From: Acanthochromis polyacanthus
Taxonomy: Eukaryota; Chordata; Actinopteri; Pomacentridae
Assembly (NCBI RefSeq): GCF_021347895.1
Contig: NC_067113.1
Coordinates: 1,864,467-1,928,466, forward strand
Length of the DNA stretch: 64,000 nt
Direction of reading: 5' to 3'
Positions 1-10,919 of the stretch are shown here, one piece after another (positions within the stretch are counted from its first letter, which is position 1; each line of letters begins with the position of its first letter). The notes under the pieces were generated by a model. That model did no database searches and was not told where the DNA came from. It worked only from the letters and a program-made list of their open reading frames with translations. The position numbers were made by a program, and so were the translations under genes.

Positions 1-227
1 CTGTAGCTCTAAGAAAACCACTGATCAGTGAGGCTAACCAGAAAAAAAAAGTTTCACTTTGCTGGGGAGCATAAAAATTGGACTCTGGAGCAATGGAGGA
101 TGGTCATGTGATCTTTTGAGTCCAGATTTACCCTGTTGCAAAGTGATGTGCGCATCAGGGTAGGAAGAGAGACAGATTCCTGGCTAATTCCTACAAGCCT
201 GTAGGGTTTATGATCTGGGGTTGGTCA
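1..227 (+). mobile_element. Old Tc1-like transposase remnant, part 1
   Basis: Conceptual translation gives a decayed Tc1-like transposase stretch with several stops. It resembles the region around the first catalytic Asp, followed by a motif like GFMIWGW near 205-222 that corresponds to the family's GGSVMIWGCF. The reading continues after the Harbinger insertion at 1633 and again after the younger Tc1 at 3525, so the three pieces were one element. The window starts inside it and its left end is not visible. The family assignment is from recognised motifs; no alignment was run. Confidence 0.55.
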
Positions 228-422
228 GGGGTCCGTTTCACAAAGCAAGTTCAACAAACTCTGAGTGTATCTACTCTGAAATAGGAAACTCTGAGTTTCC
301 AATTCCAGAACAGCTGATTTGAGTTGGTTTAATCAGCTCAGGGTAGTTTCACCCAGAGTTAAGCACGTGCACCACAACTATAAAAAGCCAGTATCAATGG
401 AGCCACGATTCGATGAGTCACC

Positions 423-735
423 ATGGCAATGGGGAAGCAGAGGGCTGTGTTTTTTACCCCACTTGAATTGGAAAACTTAATGCACTCATATGGCGAGTTT
501 GAACACAGTTTTAGAAAGAAGTGCAACACTACTGCAGCTGTAAAAGAGAGGGAGACAGTGTGGGAGAACATTGCTGTCCGGGTCAGTGCGTAAGTTTAAA
601 TGTAGTCTTTTGCAATTGCAATAATATTACAGGGGAAAACTGTTTGAATGGTAGCCTATTAAGTTATTTCATTTAGGTGCAATCCCAAAGGGGAGAAGTG
701 CACGTGGCAGCAGCTTAAGATGAAATGTAAAAACA
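423..735 (+). pseudogene. Harbinger Myb/SANT-like accessory protein, 5' exons
   Basis: The ATG at 423 opens a frame running to a GTAAGT donor after 589. An acceptor (ATTTAG) precedes 677, and the joined frame stays open (CNPKGEKCTWQQLKMK). This is the Myb/SANT-like DNA-binding protein that vertebrate Harbinger elements carry beside the transposase, where it helps nuclear import and end binding. The frame is lost near 735, where an internal deletion joins it to the opposite-strand transposase. Only about 75 residues remain, so it is not functional. Confidence 0.7.
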
Positions 736-739
736 CTCC

Positions 740-1071
740 CTGGGAAATCCTAAAAGGAATTAAAATTACTAATCCCAGTCTCAGGTTGCAGCATAATGTC
801 ATGAACAAAATATGATTTAAAATGAATTTAACAGATCTCTACATCATTCACCTGCAATCCTGTGGAACTCCTCCTTGATGGCTCTGACAGGTTTATGTCC
901 AGGCACATTTTTCTGACCGCCCTGCATACAGTTGTCTTACTTAAGTGCTCTGCATCTCTGACATTATACAAAAAAACGTCCATTTGCAAAGAACCGCAGC
1001 GCAATACACAATGTCTAATGGGATGTGAGAGCATGACTGCGGTTGGTAATGTAAATGTAAGGATGGATTAG
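740..1071 (-). pseudogene. Harbinger (HARBI1-like) transposase N-terminal fragment
   Basis: Read on the minus strand, the translation contains FLYNVRDAEHLSKTTVCRAV. This is the helix-turn-helix-like N-terminal block of HARBI1-type DDE transposases, and it is nearly identical to the block at 37830-38060 in the second Harbinger. The catalytic Asp/Asp/Glu region is absent. The fragment is a by-product of the internal deletion that shortened the element. Confidence 0.65.
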
Positions 1072-1281
1072 GTTGTTTATTTAGATTATAGACTGTGACG
1101 TGAAACGGTACCACTCAAAAAGATAATTGTCTGGAAATGCAAGGACGTCTATGCTCGGTCTGATAACAATCTCCCAACAAATATTTAATTCTCTATGCAG
1201 TAATGCTGCTCCTTCATCCACCGGATTGTTAAGAAAATGCCATTTTGACAGACGGCAGAACTAGGTTATGCTAAAACTCGC

Positions 1282-1356
1282 CTGCTGACTGACTGACTGA
1301 CTGACTGACTGACTGACTGACTGACTGACTGAATGAATGAATGAATGAATGAATGA
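1282..1356. repeat. (CTGA)n/(ATGA)n microsatellite
   Basis: About twelve CTGA units pass into about six AATG units inside the Harbinger derivative. The second Harbinger has only one or two units at the same place (about 38295-38315), so the array expanded after the copies separated. Confidence 0.95.
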
Positions 1357-1632
1357 GGAAATCAAATAGCTTGTGTGGCTGAAAGAGGGCGGAGACAGAA
1401 AGAAACTTAAGGTTTACTGAGAAAAACCTGGTCCCAACCAGGTTAAGTTCATAAAATCTGTTACTACAGTAACTGACAGAGAGCTTAAGTTACCTCTCTC
1501 TGTGAAACAGGCTAGAGTTACCATTCTTTCTCTGGTTTGAGTTACCTCTCTTTGAGAAACAGAAAACTTTCTCTCATTTCAGGGTTAACAGAGTCAGAGT
1601 TTTCACTAAACCTACTTTGTGAAACAGGCACC

Positions 1633-1921
1633 AGGTTCAGCAGTGTTATGTGCCTCAAGAATGAGGTCAGCTGACTACCTGAATATATTGAATGACCAGG
1701 TCTGTCCATCAGTGGAGTTTTTCTTCCCTGATGGCACCGATATATTCCGAAATGACAGTACCAAGATTCAGAGGCCCACATTGTGAATGAGTGGTTCAGG
1801 GAGCATGAGACATCATTTTCACACATGGATCGGCATCCACAGAATCCAGACCCCACTGAGAATCATTGGATGTGCTGGAGAAGACTTTGCAGAGTGGTCT
1901 GATTCTCCTATCATCAATATA
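1633..1921 (+). pseudogene. Old Tc1-like transposase remnant, part 2
   Basis: The translation contains [29 protein letters not shown] and, in another frame, an equivalent of the family's SPDLNPIENLWDVLEKTL ending. This corresponds to the middle and last catalytic blocks of a Tc1-like DD34E transposase. In-frame stops and frameshifts are present. The younger Tc1 begins at the TA dinucleotide 1920-1921, in the middle of this sequence. Confidence 0.7.
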
Positions 1922-3522
1922 CAGTGCCTTGAGAAAGTATTCGGCCCCCTTGAACTTTTCAACCTTTCGCCACATTTCAGGCTTCAAACATAAAGATATA
2001 AAATTCTAATTTTTTGTCAAGAATCAACAACAATTGGGACACAATCGTGAAGTGGAACGAAATTTATTGGACATTTTATACTTTTTTAACAAATAAAAAA
2101 CTGAAAAGTGAGGTGTGCAATATTATTCGGCCCTTTACTTTCAGTGCAGCAAACTCACTCCAGAAGTTCAGTGAGGATCTTTGAATGATCCAATGTTGTC
2201 CTAAATGACTGATGATGATAAATAGAATCCACCTGTGTGTAATCAAGTCTCCGTATAAATGCACCTGCTCTGTGATAGTCTCAGGGTTCTGTTTAAAGTG
2301 CAGAGAGCATCATGAAGACCAAGGACCACACCAGGCAGGTCCGAGATACTGTTGTGGAGAAGTTTAAAGCTGGATTTGGATACAAAAAGATTTCCCAAGC
2401 TTTAAACAACTCAAGGAGCACTGTGCAAGCAATCATATTGAAATGGAAGGAGTATCAGACCACTGCAAATCTACCAAGACCCGGCCGTCCCTCTAAACTT
2501 TCACCTCGAACAAGGAGAAGACTGATCAGAGATGCAGCCAAGAGGCCCATGATCACTCTGGATGAACTGCAGAGATCTACAGCTGAGGTGGGAGAGTCTG
2601 TCCATAGGACAACAAGCAGTCGTACACTGCTCAAATCTGGCCTTTATGGAAGAGTGGCAAGAAGAAAGCCATTTCTCAAAGATATCCATAAAATGTCTCA
2701 TTTAAAGTTTGCCACAAGCCACCTGGGAGACACAGCAAACATGTGGAAGAAGGTGCTCTGGTCAGATGAAACCAAAATGGAACTTTTTGGCGTAAAAGCA
2801 ACACAGCTCATCACCCTGAACACACCATCCCCACTGTCAAACATGGTGGTGGCAGCCTCATGGTTTGGGCCTGCTTTTCTTCAGCAGGGACAGGGAAGAT
2901 GGTTAAAATTGATGGGAAGATGAATGGAGCCAAATACAGGACCATTCTGGAAGAAAACCTGTTGGAGTCTGCAAAAGACCTGAGACTGGGACGGAGATTT
3001 ATCTTCCAACAGGACAATGATCCAAAACATAAAGCCAAATCTACAATGGAATGGTTCACAAATAAACGAATCCAGGTGTTAGAATGGCCAAGTCAAAGTC
3101 CAGACCTGAATCCAATCCAGAATCTGTGGGCAGAGCTGAAGACTGCTGTTCACAAACGCTCTCCATCCAACCTCACTGAGCTCGAGCTGTTTTGCAAGGA
3201 AGAATGGGCAAGAATTTCAGTCTCTCGATGTGCAAAACTGATAGAGACATACCCCAAGCGACTTGCAGCTGTAATTGAAGCAAAAGGTGGCGCTACAAAG
3301 TATTAATGCAAGGGGGCCGAATAATATTGCACGCCCCACTTTTCAGGTTTTTATTTGTTAAAAAAGTATAGAATGTCCAATAAATTTCGTTCCACTTCAC
3401 GATTGTGTCCCACTTGTTGATTCTTGACAAAAAATTAAAATTTTATATCTTTATGTTTGAAGCCTGAAATGTGGCGAAAGGTTGAAAAGTTCAAGGGGGC
3501 CGAATACTTTCACAAGGCACTG
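1922..3522 (+). mobile_element. Tc1/mariner element, complete ends
   Basis: Long inverted repeats of about 210-218 bp (1922-2139 and 3313-3522) start with CAGTGCCTTGAGAAAGT and are flanked by TA on both sides (1920-1921 and 3523-3524), as expected for this superfamily. It encloses one transposase gene (2312-3306) and is about 1.6 kb, the usual size. The inverted repeats still match closely, so it is younger than the Tc1-like copy it entered. It is probably immobile because the transposase carries a frameshift. Confidence 0.93.
2312..3306 (+). pseudogene. Tc1-like transposase, frameshifted
   Basis: The first frame (2312 onward, MKTKDHTRQVRDTVVEK) holds paired helix-turn-helix DNA-binding domains and the WSDETK motif with the first catalytic Asp. 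A second frame (2860-3306) holds FQQDNDPKHKA with the second Asp and SPDLNPIQNLWAELK with the Glu, so all three DDE residues survive. The frames are separated by a small deletion near 2790/2791, where about seven residues of the usual LFG...VWRK link are missing. Total length without the gap is near the usual 340 residues. The enzyme would cut and paste its own element in the nucleus if intact; this copy cannot make it. Confidence 0.9.
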
Positions 3523-3524
3523 TA

Positions 3525-3687
3525 TAATATTGGTAGAAAACTATTGCAACTCTGGACAGAAATAAATGCTGTGACATTGCAGAAACTTATCAAAACAATG
3601 CCACATTGAATGTGTGTCATTCTCAGTGCTAAAGATGGTCCAATGAAATATTAGAGTGTGCAATTTTTCTTTTGGACGGACAGTGTA
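3525..3687 (+). mobile_element. Old Tc1-like remnant, part 3 with terminal repeat
   Basis: The sequence resumes the reading interrupted at 1921 (a match to the end of a Tc1-like transposase, around ...NCNSGQK). It ends in TTTTGGACGGACAGTGTA, a typical inverted-repeat end of a fish Tc1-like family, followed by the TA at 3686-3687. It marks the right end of the older element. Confidence 0.65.
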
Positions 3688-3792
3688 GCATCTGACAATC
3701 ATGATATATAAAGACCATGTTGGACCCAAAGAACGCAGAACCTGAAGAGACACAATTACTCTCAAGAACACTTTCACTTTACATGCAAAATG

Positions 3793-3847
3793 AAGATGAT
3801 GAACATGGAAAACATGCAGGTAGAATGTTTTCCATGTTCATCATCTT
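3793..3847. repeat. Perfect 23-bp hairpin with 9-nt loop
   Basis: Positions 3793-3815 are the exact reverse complement of 3825-3847, with a 9-base loop at 3816-3824. Pairing stops abruptly on both sides. The arms include AAGATGATGAACATGGAAAA. It lies in otherwise unassigned DNA (3688-4260) in which I see no coding potential. Confidence 0.95.
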
Positions 3848-4267
3848 AATTTTTTATAATTTCAAACTACTACAGTGCTGAAATACATCCTTACAGAGCT
3901 GTTGTTGAATCTGCACACTGTTAAACTTATTTTAACCTGTCTGGAATCTTTCCTTTTCTCCTGCAGTCTACTAACTTTGTATGCAAGCTATAGTATCTTC
4001 AGTACACCCAGCAGGCTGAGCAGCATGAGGGTGAACACACACAGATGAGTTCTAGCACAATGCCTTGACAGACTGCTGGGTCTCCTTTTAGAGTTTGCAC
4101 CTAACTTAGCACTGACAGATCAAACAGGCTGCACCAAGCCTGCGGTGTGCACAGAACAGTGAGCAGCTAGAATGGAGCACTACAGTGTTTTAAGAGTGAT
4201 ATTTTCCAACTTGGAAATTTTTTAACAATGCCTTATTTATCTCCTGTAGCAAGAAATATCGTCTGTG

Positions 4268-4510
4268 GATTCAATTCAATTTTATTTATATAGCGTCAAT
4301 TACAGTCAAATCGTCTCAAGACCCTTTACAGAACCCATATGCCTGACCCCCAGAGCAAGCCCAAAGGCGACAGTGGCAAGGAAAAACACCCTTTTAACAG
4401 GGAAGAAACCTCGAGCAGAACCCGGCTCTATATAGGGGGGACCCATCTGCCTGCCGGGCGGGTTGAGAAGGACAGAGGAGGGCAAGGGGGAGGGATGGGA
4501 GAAGAGGGAG
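4268..4510. repeat. Fish LINE-tail-type interspersed repeat
   Basis: The block beginning TTCAATTCAATTTTATTTAT and running through GGCGACAGTGGCAAGGAAAA and AACCTCGAGCAGAACCCGGC matches a very common repeat in perch-like fishes, normally the 3' part of a non-LTR retrotransposon. No reverse transcriptase is attached, so this is a 5'-truncated tail or a SINE using that tail. Confidence 0.7.
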
Positions 4511-4559
4511 GGGTGGGAAAGCAAGGAAAACACAACACACATTTGGATACATGTAAGAT

Positions 4560-5629
4560 GTACCTTGAGTTCCTGTGAAATTCAGACGTTCTCAATGTGA
4601 AAAATGTCACTTTGTTCGGTGTTGAAGTGATGTGACATGTCAGTTTATGGCATCAATGACTGCCCCATTATTTCTGTCTCCCTCCACCCACCACTCTTGG
4701 AAAAGGATGCACCCCATGACCATTATGAATGATGAAGAATCAAAAAGAACAAGCCTCCCCTCCACCATCTGCAAAGGGGCAGAGCTGTGGTTATGAATTT
4801 GTGTCCCAACACAAGCCATCACCATGCAGACCCTGTCACAGCCTTAGACCGTTCTGAATATGTATGCCTGGCATAGAACCTGCCCGAGGGGCTAACGGGG
4901 CTGGAAGAGAAGGGCCTATACTGGAGGTCACCTGTGTGTCATCAGTATGTGTGTGCGTGTGTGTGTGAGAGAGGGAGAGAAATTACCCTATAAGTCATTT
5001 CTGCTGTTAATATTGATAAGGTAATGTGAGGGAGAAGGGATGTGGATCACATGCTTAAATGCACACGCACTCTCATAAAGGCTAAAGACATTTTCTCGCA
5101 CACTTTGCTACGTTTTTGAGAACATGTCCCATGTATTTCCATTTAGTCCCTCACCCCTAATGGCAATCTAACCCTATTTCTAACCCTGAATTAGCCTTGC
5201 AAAGGAAATAAAAAGCACACACAGGTCTATACGTAGGAGTGCAGAACAAGCCCGAGGACAGTCGTGTATCACCGACCCACCACTTGCTTTGACAGAGCAG
5301 ACAATATCACACTCACACACAGTGGCCCACTACACAAGCAAATGCACAAACAGATGCAGAATAATGTGACTTTATTTATCTGTTGCTGTAGGGAGATGAG
5401 ATTTGGAGACCTGGTTTTGCGAACTGAGAGGATTTTGGCTGAAAGATATTTTTGGTGATCGTGTGATCGCGTTTTGTGGCAAGCTTGTAAGTAAACTGAC
5501 CTGTCGTTGTCCTCGAGGCAGTGAGACCCAAAAAGTTTCACTGTCAGCCATGTTTCTTGAACATTTTTCACCAGGATCCTTGTTTTGTCCCCATAAACTA
5601 GTTGACGTAAACCAACTAATGTGTGCATG

Positions 5630-5638
<9 letters not shown>
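4560..5638. other. Unassigned intergenic stretch
   Basis: Short frames in both directions show no recognisable domain. A short GT-rich patch lies near 4948-4968. I see no gene or element boundary here. Confidence 0.5.

Positions 5639-5678
<40 letters not shown>
5639..5678. repeat. (TG)n microsatellite
   Basis: About twenty TG dinucleotides. A second array lies at 5937-5962. Both sit in a block (about 5680-6050) rich in GTGGGGACCTAATGTCCCCAC-like and GTGAGGACATTT-like sequence, a dispersed repeat common in fish. The imperfect GGTTAGGGTTAGGG at about 5876-5889 is part of this block, not a telomere. Confidence 0.9.
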
Positions 5679-6609
5679 TCAGGTGGTGGCTATTGTTGTG
5701 GGGACCTAATGTCCCCACAACCGTAGGAAAACCAAAAGAAATGTCATTTGTGGGGACCTCATTTGAGTCCTCATGAGGGGAAACAGTGTTTTCTTGGCCA
5801 TGTTGTTGTTACTGAAAAAAAGTAAAAGTGCAAAAACGTTTCTTTAGGGTTAGGCATTGTTTTGGTCTGGGTTAAGGTTAGGGTTAGGGTGAATGGGAAT
5901 GTCAATGGTAGATCCCCACAAGGATAGGAAAACACAGTGTGTGTGTGTGTGTGTGTGTGTGTTTGTACTCCTATTTTAGTGAGGACCACCATGTGTAAAT
6001 AACCCTGCGAGTGAGGACATTTTTGGAAAGTGAGGACATTTAGGCCGGCCCTCACTCGATTTTCAATGGAAAGGCCTCTAAAAGGCTGTATAAATGCTTC
6101 TAGCAAAGTTTTGGAGAGGTCCTCAGAAAAATGCAAAACAGAGAATGAATCCACACAAATGAGTGTGTATCAGCCAGTCAGATACACACACTGTTTGCGC
6201 TCTATCGCCCCTATTGGACATTTTTTAATTATTTCGTCAGAAGGCTTCGAACCACAAATACAGCAGTTTCAGTGTATTTATAAGTTTAAGTTGTATTTTG
6301 AGTAAAAGTTAAATTTAAGTTAAATATATAATAAGTAAATAAACGAATAAATACTTAAATTTACAAAAAAATTATAAAATTAACAAAAAAAAATAACTTC
6401 ACATCAGTGATGATATAAAGATACAACAAGAACCGTCTTCTCCAGGGCCGAAGTAGCTTCCTTCGGAGCTAACTCCCAAGACTCAACTCCACACTTGTTG
6501 CGGCGGTGGAACAAACACACCCAAAAGACAGAGGCCGTTTTGCCGAAGAGAGGGGTTCTTTATTAAGTAACTGCACTGTTATCAGCAACATGCCATTCCT
6601 CACTACCTG

Positions 6610-6817
6610 CCCCGGTTTTTGAGACAATCCGGATGCTATTGCTCGCTCCCGACAAAAGCATCCGTCTTTTTAATATTTTGGATTTCGATGAATTAGATAA
6701 TCAACAAATTGACGTAATTTCCTGGTGGGTGTGTTTATGCAGCCTATTAAATACTTTTTCCCCATGAAATAAAGTACAATCCATACATCATGGTCCAGTG
6801 TTCATTGTTTGTTTTGT
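6610..6817 (+). repeat. Inverted repeat arm A (about 208 bp)
   Basis: This arm is the reverse complement, with a few mismatches and small indels, of 10125-10335. Shared landmarks are GAGACAATCCGGATG, the TTGACGTAATTTCCTGGTGG block and ACATCATGGTCCAGTGTTCA. Flanking sequence outside and inside the arms is not shared. They could be two oppositely oriented copies of one short element or the ends of a 3.7-kb element. The preceding 6420-6609 has no recognisable content. Confidence 0.85.
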
Positions 6818-7194
6818 CTATCTATCCATCCATCCATCCATCCATCCCACACAAAGTGCATTTTTTAAGTTCTCTATACTTCTATCCATGGTTGTGCTGT
6901 TTTCATAGAGGCACACAACTTTATATTGCAGTAAACAATGAGCCCAGGGGAATTAAAATACGACTGGAGCAACTAGAAACTACTTCAGAGAGTTAATGAC
7001 ACACCAGCACAGCAACACAACTACAGCAACAACAAATACCACAACATCTACAGAGAAAAATATCATTATTGCTCTCCTCATTATTACGAAACATACATAC
7101 TCTTTATATATGAGGAACCATAAACACGCTAAAGACACAATAAAGTAGGCAAAAAAAGGTAATGAATAAAGTTTCACACAAACAGACATAAGGT

Positions 7195-7450
7195 ATTCCC
7201 TAAGGCCTGAATTTTAACATGATAAACTGTTTCCGAATTTAGTGGCCACAACTGCAGAAGCTCAGTCTCCTTCAGTTTTGTTGGTGAGACAGTTTGGAGA
7301 CTTTAATCAGGTGACCACAGACGAAATCTAAATGGGGCCTACGCTGACTATTTGTGATTAAAGCTATTAAAAAACGATTTTAAACCAAAGTGGGAGCCAA
7401 TGTAATGGGGCCGAGTAATGTGAGGTGGCTGTTTTGTGCTTGTTAGGAGT
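7195..7450 (-). pseudogene. Degenerate L2-type LINE 3' coding fragment
   Basis: The minus-strand translation is in several frames. It recalls the end of L2-type ORF2, such as HITRPHYIGSHFGLK for the usual HITPLLRSLHWLPVRFRI and TKLK..LLQLWPLNSE for TKLKGDRAFSVVAPKLWN. It is short and strongly decayed. The region 6818-7194 before it contains only a (TCCA)n patch and unassigned DNA. Confidence 0.45.
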
Positions 7451-7979
7451 CTTCTGTTCAATGGTAGCAACACACATTGGACAAACAACCTCCATGTGAC
7501 TAAAAACATCCATTACAGCATGTTCTTTTAGCAATAGCACTCATACTGTAATGGACCTGTTTACAACCAATACTTGATATGTGTTTGACCCAAAATGGAA
7601 AAAAAAAGTATAAGTTTGATTAAAGCTTTTTACTTTTACTTTAGCTTTTTCATCTGCTACACGTGAAGTAGAAAGGTTTTAATTAGTTTGTGTTTTGTGT
7701 GTGTGGGCAAAGTGTTCTTTTCAGAGTCAGTCAGCGCAGCACAGTGAGGTGCACCAAAGAAAATTAATGATAAAATGATGACAAAATGCTAAGATGTTAT
7801 GATGAATAAAACAAAGATTTTTCAGTGATGGAATATTCTTTTCCACTTGTACAATGACTGCAAGGAAATTGTGCTGCAACCAAACAGCAAACTCTGTGAA
7901 TGAACAAAAAAGGAACATGGAAATGCAGAAAATTACAGTTTGTCAAATGTCTTTTTGAAGCTGCTTCAAAAACGAGTTA

Positions 7980-8371
7980 ATCTCTATGGATCCCTGCGTT
8001 AAAATGTCCAAGTTTACAACAGTCTTTTTTGCTCCTATTTTGCTGCTGTAGGTCCTAGTGGTCTGAAAACGTACACCAGTATTACTTTAGGACCCAATAT
8101 CAAGCATGTGCAGGTTGGTCCAAATCGGTCAAAGAATCTGTGAGATTTTGACCTTAATTGGCCTTTTGGACATTAAAGGGGCACACTTCCAAACTTCAAC
8201 ATGGTACCATCTGCCCCTGCCCCTAGGAGGCTGATATTGTATATACGAACTCACGGGGGGCCCTAGTACTTGTGGTTAAGATTTTGTCCCATTCGGGTAA
8301 AAAATGAGGGTGAGGGTCTAATTCCACTGGCAGAAGGCTCTCGGGGTCTGAGAGTCTGACAAGGGTTAGGG
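7980..8371. repeat. Unclassified noncoding fish repeat, unit 1
   Basis: This block shares phrases with about 9620-9900 in the same orientation: GGTCTGAAAACGT, TTGGTCCAAATYGGT, TGTGAGA.TTTTGACCTT and TTTGGACATTAAAGGG. The hAT element at 8372 is inserted between the two related units. No protein coding is apparent. I know of similar high-copy blocks in fish but cannot name the family. Confidence 0.5.
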
Positions 8372-9273
8372 CAGAGGTCGGCAACCTTTAACACTCAAAG
8401 AGCCATTTCAACCCGTTTCCCACAGAAAAGAAAACACCGGGAGCCGCAAAATCCTTTTGGCATTTAAAATGAAGACAACACTGCATATATGGCTTTTTTA
8501 CCGCTATGCCCTTGTTAATCAGTCGTGATTAATTAATTACAAAGCCTCTAATTAGATAGATTCATTTTTTAAAATGTGTCCTACCGTTAATATTTATCTT
8601 ACTTGGTTAATGTCATTTTTGCTCTTGGACCTCATATGTTACGTAATGTAGCTGGAAATCAATAATTTGCGAATGAATGTCTATTTAACTTGTAAAATCT
8701 ATTTATCTTAAGCTAATAACTTTTCTCCGATAAGTCGCTGCCCTATTTTCTAAGACGACACTCCTCTGACTCTCTGACCTGCTGCCTGGATGCTGGACGT
8801 GACATCGATCCGTGTTCTCGTGAGTAATGTCGTGTTAACCTGACATATCAAAGACTAGACACTGAGCGAGGCGTGCTTGCTGGTCTTTTAACTTTTATTA
8901 TGACCACAACAATACTTAATATATACTCGCGTCTCTTACATCCAGCCGATCTACATGTGACTCGATGTCCGACCACTTCCTCGTTCTGCCCCGTGGCATG
9001 CTGGGTTATGGAGTTCTTCTACACAAAACACTCATTACATCACAGGCTGGAACGCATATTTTGACAGATAAAAATTAAGACGTTTTATTTTGATGTTACA
9101 AGATCACCATAATCTTCAAATTTACAATTAATTTTTTAAAATTAACAATCTAAAATAAAAGAAATTTTAATTAAATAGCCTGCTGATTATTTATTTTCCA
9201 AAGCTACAGGGAGCCGCAACAGAGGGATGAAAGAGCCGCATGCGGCTCCGGAGCCGCGGGTTGCTGACTCCTG
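8372..9273. mobile_element. hAT non-autonomous element
   Basis: The ends CAGAGGTCGGCAACC and, inverted, CAGGAGTCAGCAACC match at 12 of 15 positions. The element is flanked by an exact 8-bp duplication GGTTAGGG (8364-8371 and 9274-9281), diagnostic for hAT. The subterminal GAGCCGCATGCGGCTC motif is typical of this well-known vertebrate group. There is no transposase, so it depends on an enzyme made elsewhere. Confidence 0.95.
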
Positions 9274-9619
9274 GGTTAGGGTTTTCCTAACATGAACACT
9301 TGGTCAGATTTTTCTTCTGGGACCCTGGGGCTGATCTTTTAGTATGTTATACTAGGCTATATTTGGAGCTGAACTGTGGTGGTTTGGTGTCTCTGTGACC
9401 TTCCTGTGACCCCTGGCGCAGGGTCAAAATGTGACATTTTTGGACATTGAAGCCCCATAAATTAGTAATTTTTGCATCAAATGAGCTGAAACTTTTAGGG
9501 GAGATTCAGGTGACCTTGGTGAACAATTGACTTGAAGCACACGTCTCTAGGTCTTTCCTGGAGCTACTTCCGGTTTGGGAGGGGCAAGCAAAACAGTTCC
9601 AGTGGATTTAGATTTTAGA

Positions 9620-9910
9620 TGTTTCAGAGGTGCCAGATCCCAGGTTTCAGCTCTATGAGTGTTACAGAAGAGAAATGAGAGCAAAAGAGGGACATTTATG
9701 AAAAAAAAAAGTTTTTTGGCCCTCATTCCTTCTTCAGGGCCCCTGAAGGTCTGAAAACGTGTATGAGCATTCACATTAGCCTCTATATATAGAACCTGTG
9801 CAGTTTGGTCCAAATTGGTTAAGGAATGTGTGAGACTTTTGACCTTTTTAGCCCTTTATGAAGCATTTGGACATTAAAGGGTTAATCGTCGAGTGAGAAA
9901 CAGGCCCGTG
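9620..9910. repeat. Unclassified noncoding fish repeat, unit 2
   Basis: A diverged second unit of the block at 7980-8371 (see that entry). It ends near GAAACAGGCCCGTGCTCGGG. Between 9282 and 9620 the sequence is a similar low-information repeat with no gene. Confidence 0.45.
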
Positions 9911-10124
9911 CTCGGGCCCCTTTTGAGCTAACTCTCTGAAAAAAAAATATGCAAGGTCAGAGGGTGGTCTAGTAGGAGTGTGTCCTCTGCTTGTCTTGAA
10001 TCATAAATCAACATCAGTAAATTTCTTGCTCCTTAGTAAGAGATGTAAACGAGATGCCATATTCATTCAATATTCATTACATACTGGATGGTTAAAAAAA
10101 AACTTTATTGCACTATGTCAGTGA

Positions 10125-10335
10125 ACAAAACAAACAATGAACACTGGACCATGATGTATGGATTGTATTTTTTTCCATGGGGTAAAAGTATTTAATAGGC
10201 TGCATAAACACACCCACCAGGAAATTACGTCAATTTGTTGATTATCTAATTATTTGAAATCCAAAATATTTAAAAAAAACTGATGCTTTTGTTGGGAGTG
10301 AGCAATAACATCCGGATTGTCTCAAAAACGGGGGT
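10125..10335 (-). repeat. Inverted repeat arm B
   Basis: Reverse-complement partner of 6610-6817. The T-run and a few substitutions differ from arm A. The sequence from 10336 to about 10850 has no recognisable content. Confidence 0.85.
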
Positions 10336-10919
10336 GCCGAATTCCAAGGAAGAATATATTTGTAATCCCTGGGGCAATAAAATCCGTCTGAGGTTGTTTA
10401 TTTATTGAATAGATATCGTCAGTAACTACACAAATATGTTAAGAGCTCAGATAACGACACAATGTAACAAATAAATACAATAAAATATAGGCCGACGCCT
10501 TTTGGTTTAGCCCGTGGACATGTCCTTAGCAACCACCACAGCAATGGTAGAAAACGTTACAATGTAACAATTCCATTCCGAGACGTGAAAGATTCATGGT
10601 AATAACAAAACAAACAAAAGATCATACACAAGAACTGAACGAATATTGTGAAATTAAAATGTATATTTTTCGCTAGAAATGTCACCAAAATGCTTTTCCA
10701 AACTGTCTTGAAATAATGCATTTTCCATGGAGAATGAAAGGAAAGGCCGCCATGCTTTCATTTTGAGAGGCCCGCAGTAAGCAGTCACATGACCTGTCGT
10801 CAGGCCAATAGAAAATAATAGGGAGAAAAAACGTAAACATTTTACAATTTTCAGACCTTTATTGTGAGACTGTTGCATTTGGTTCTGTGGACGAACGTAG
10901 GTATTTCACATTTGGCCAT

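Larger units (their letters stand above)
228..1632. mobile_element. PIF/Harbinger non-autonomous derivative
   Basis: The ends are inverted and related. The left end reads GGGGTCCGTTTCACAAAGC. The right end reads, inverted, GGTGCCTGTTTCACAAAG, and both run on into CTCTGAGT-like subterminal sequence. A Myb-like gene start lies on the plus strand (423 to about 735) and a transposase remnant on the minus strand (about 740-1070). The two are joined directly, so most of the transposase gene has been deleted. A better preserved relative lies at 35945-38595. I could not fix a target-site duplication. The element interrupts an older Tc1-like copy. Confidence 0.75.

Noticed and set aside
4306..4578. 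Open frames in the LINE-tail repeat
   Set aside because: This is a known type of noncoding 3' repeat; the frames have no domain and occur on both strands.
5870..5895. GGTTAGGGTTAGGG as an internal telomere tract
   Set aside because: Only two or three units, within a common dispersed fish repeat; TTAGGG-like phrases at 8364 and 9274 are hAT target duplications.
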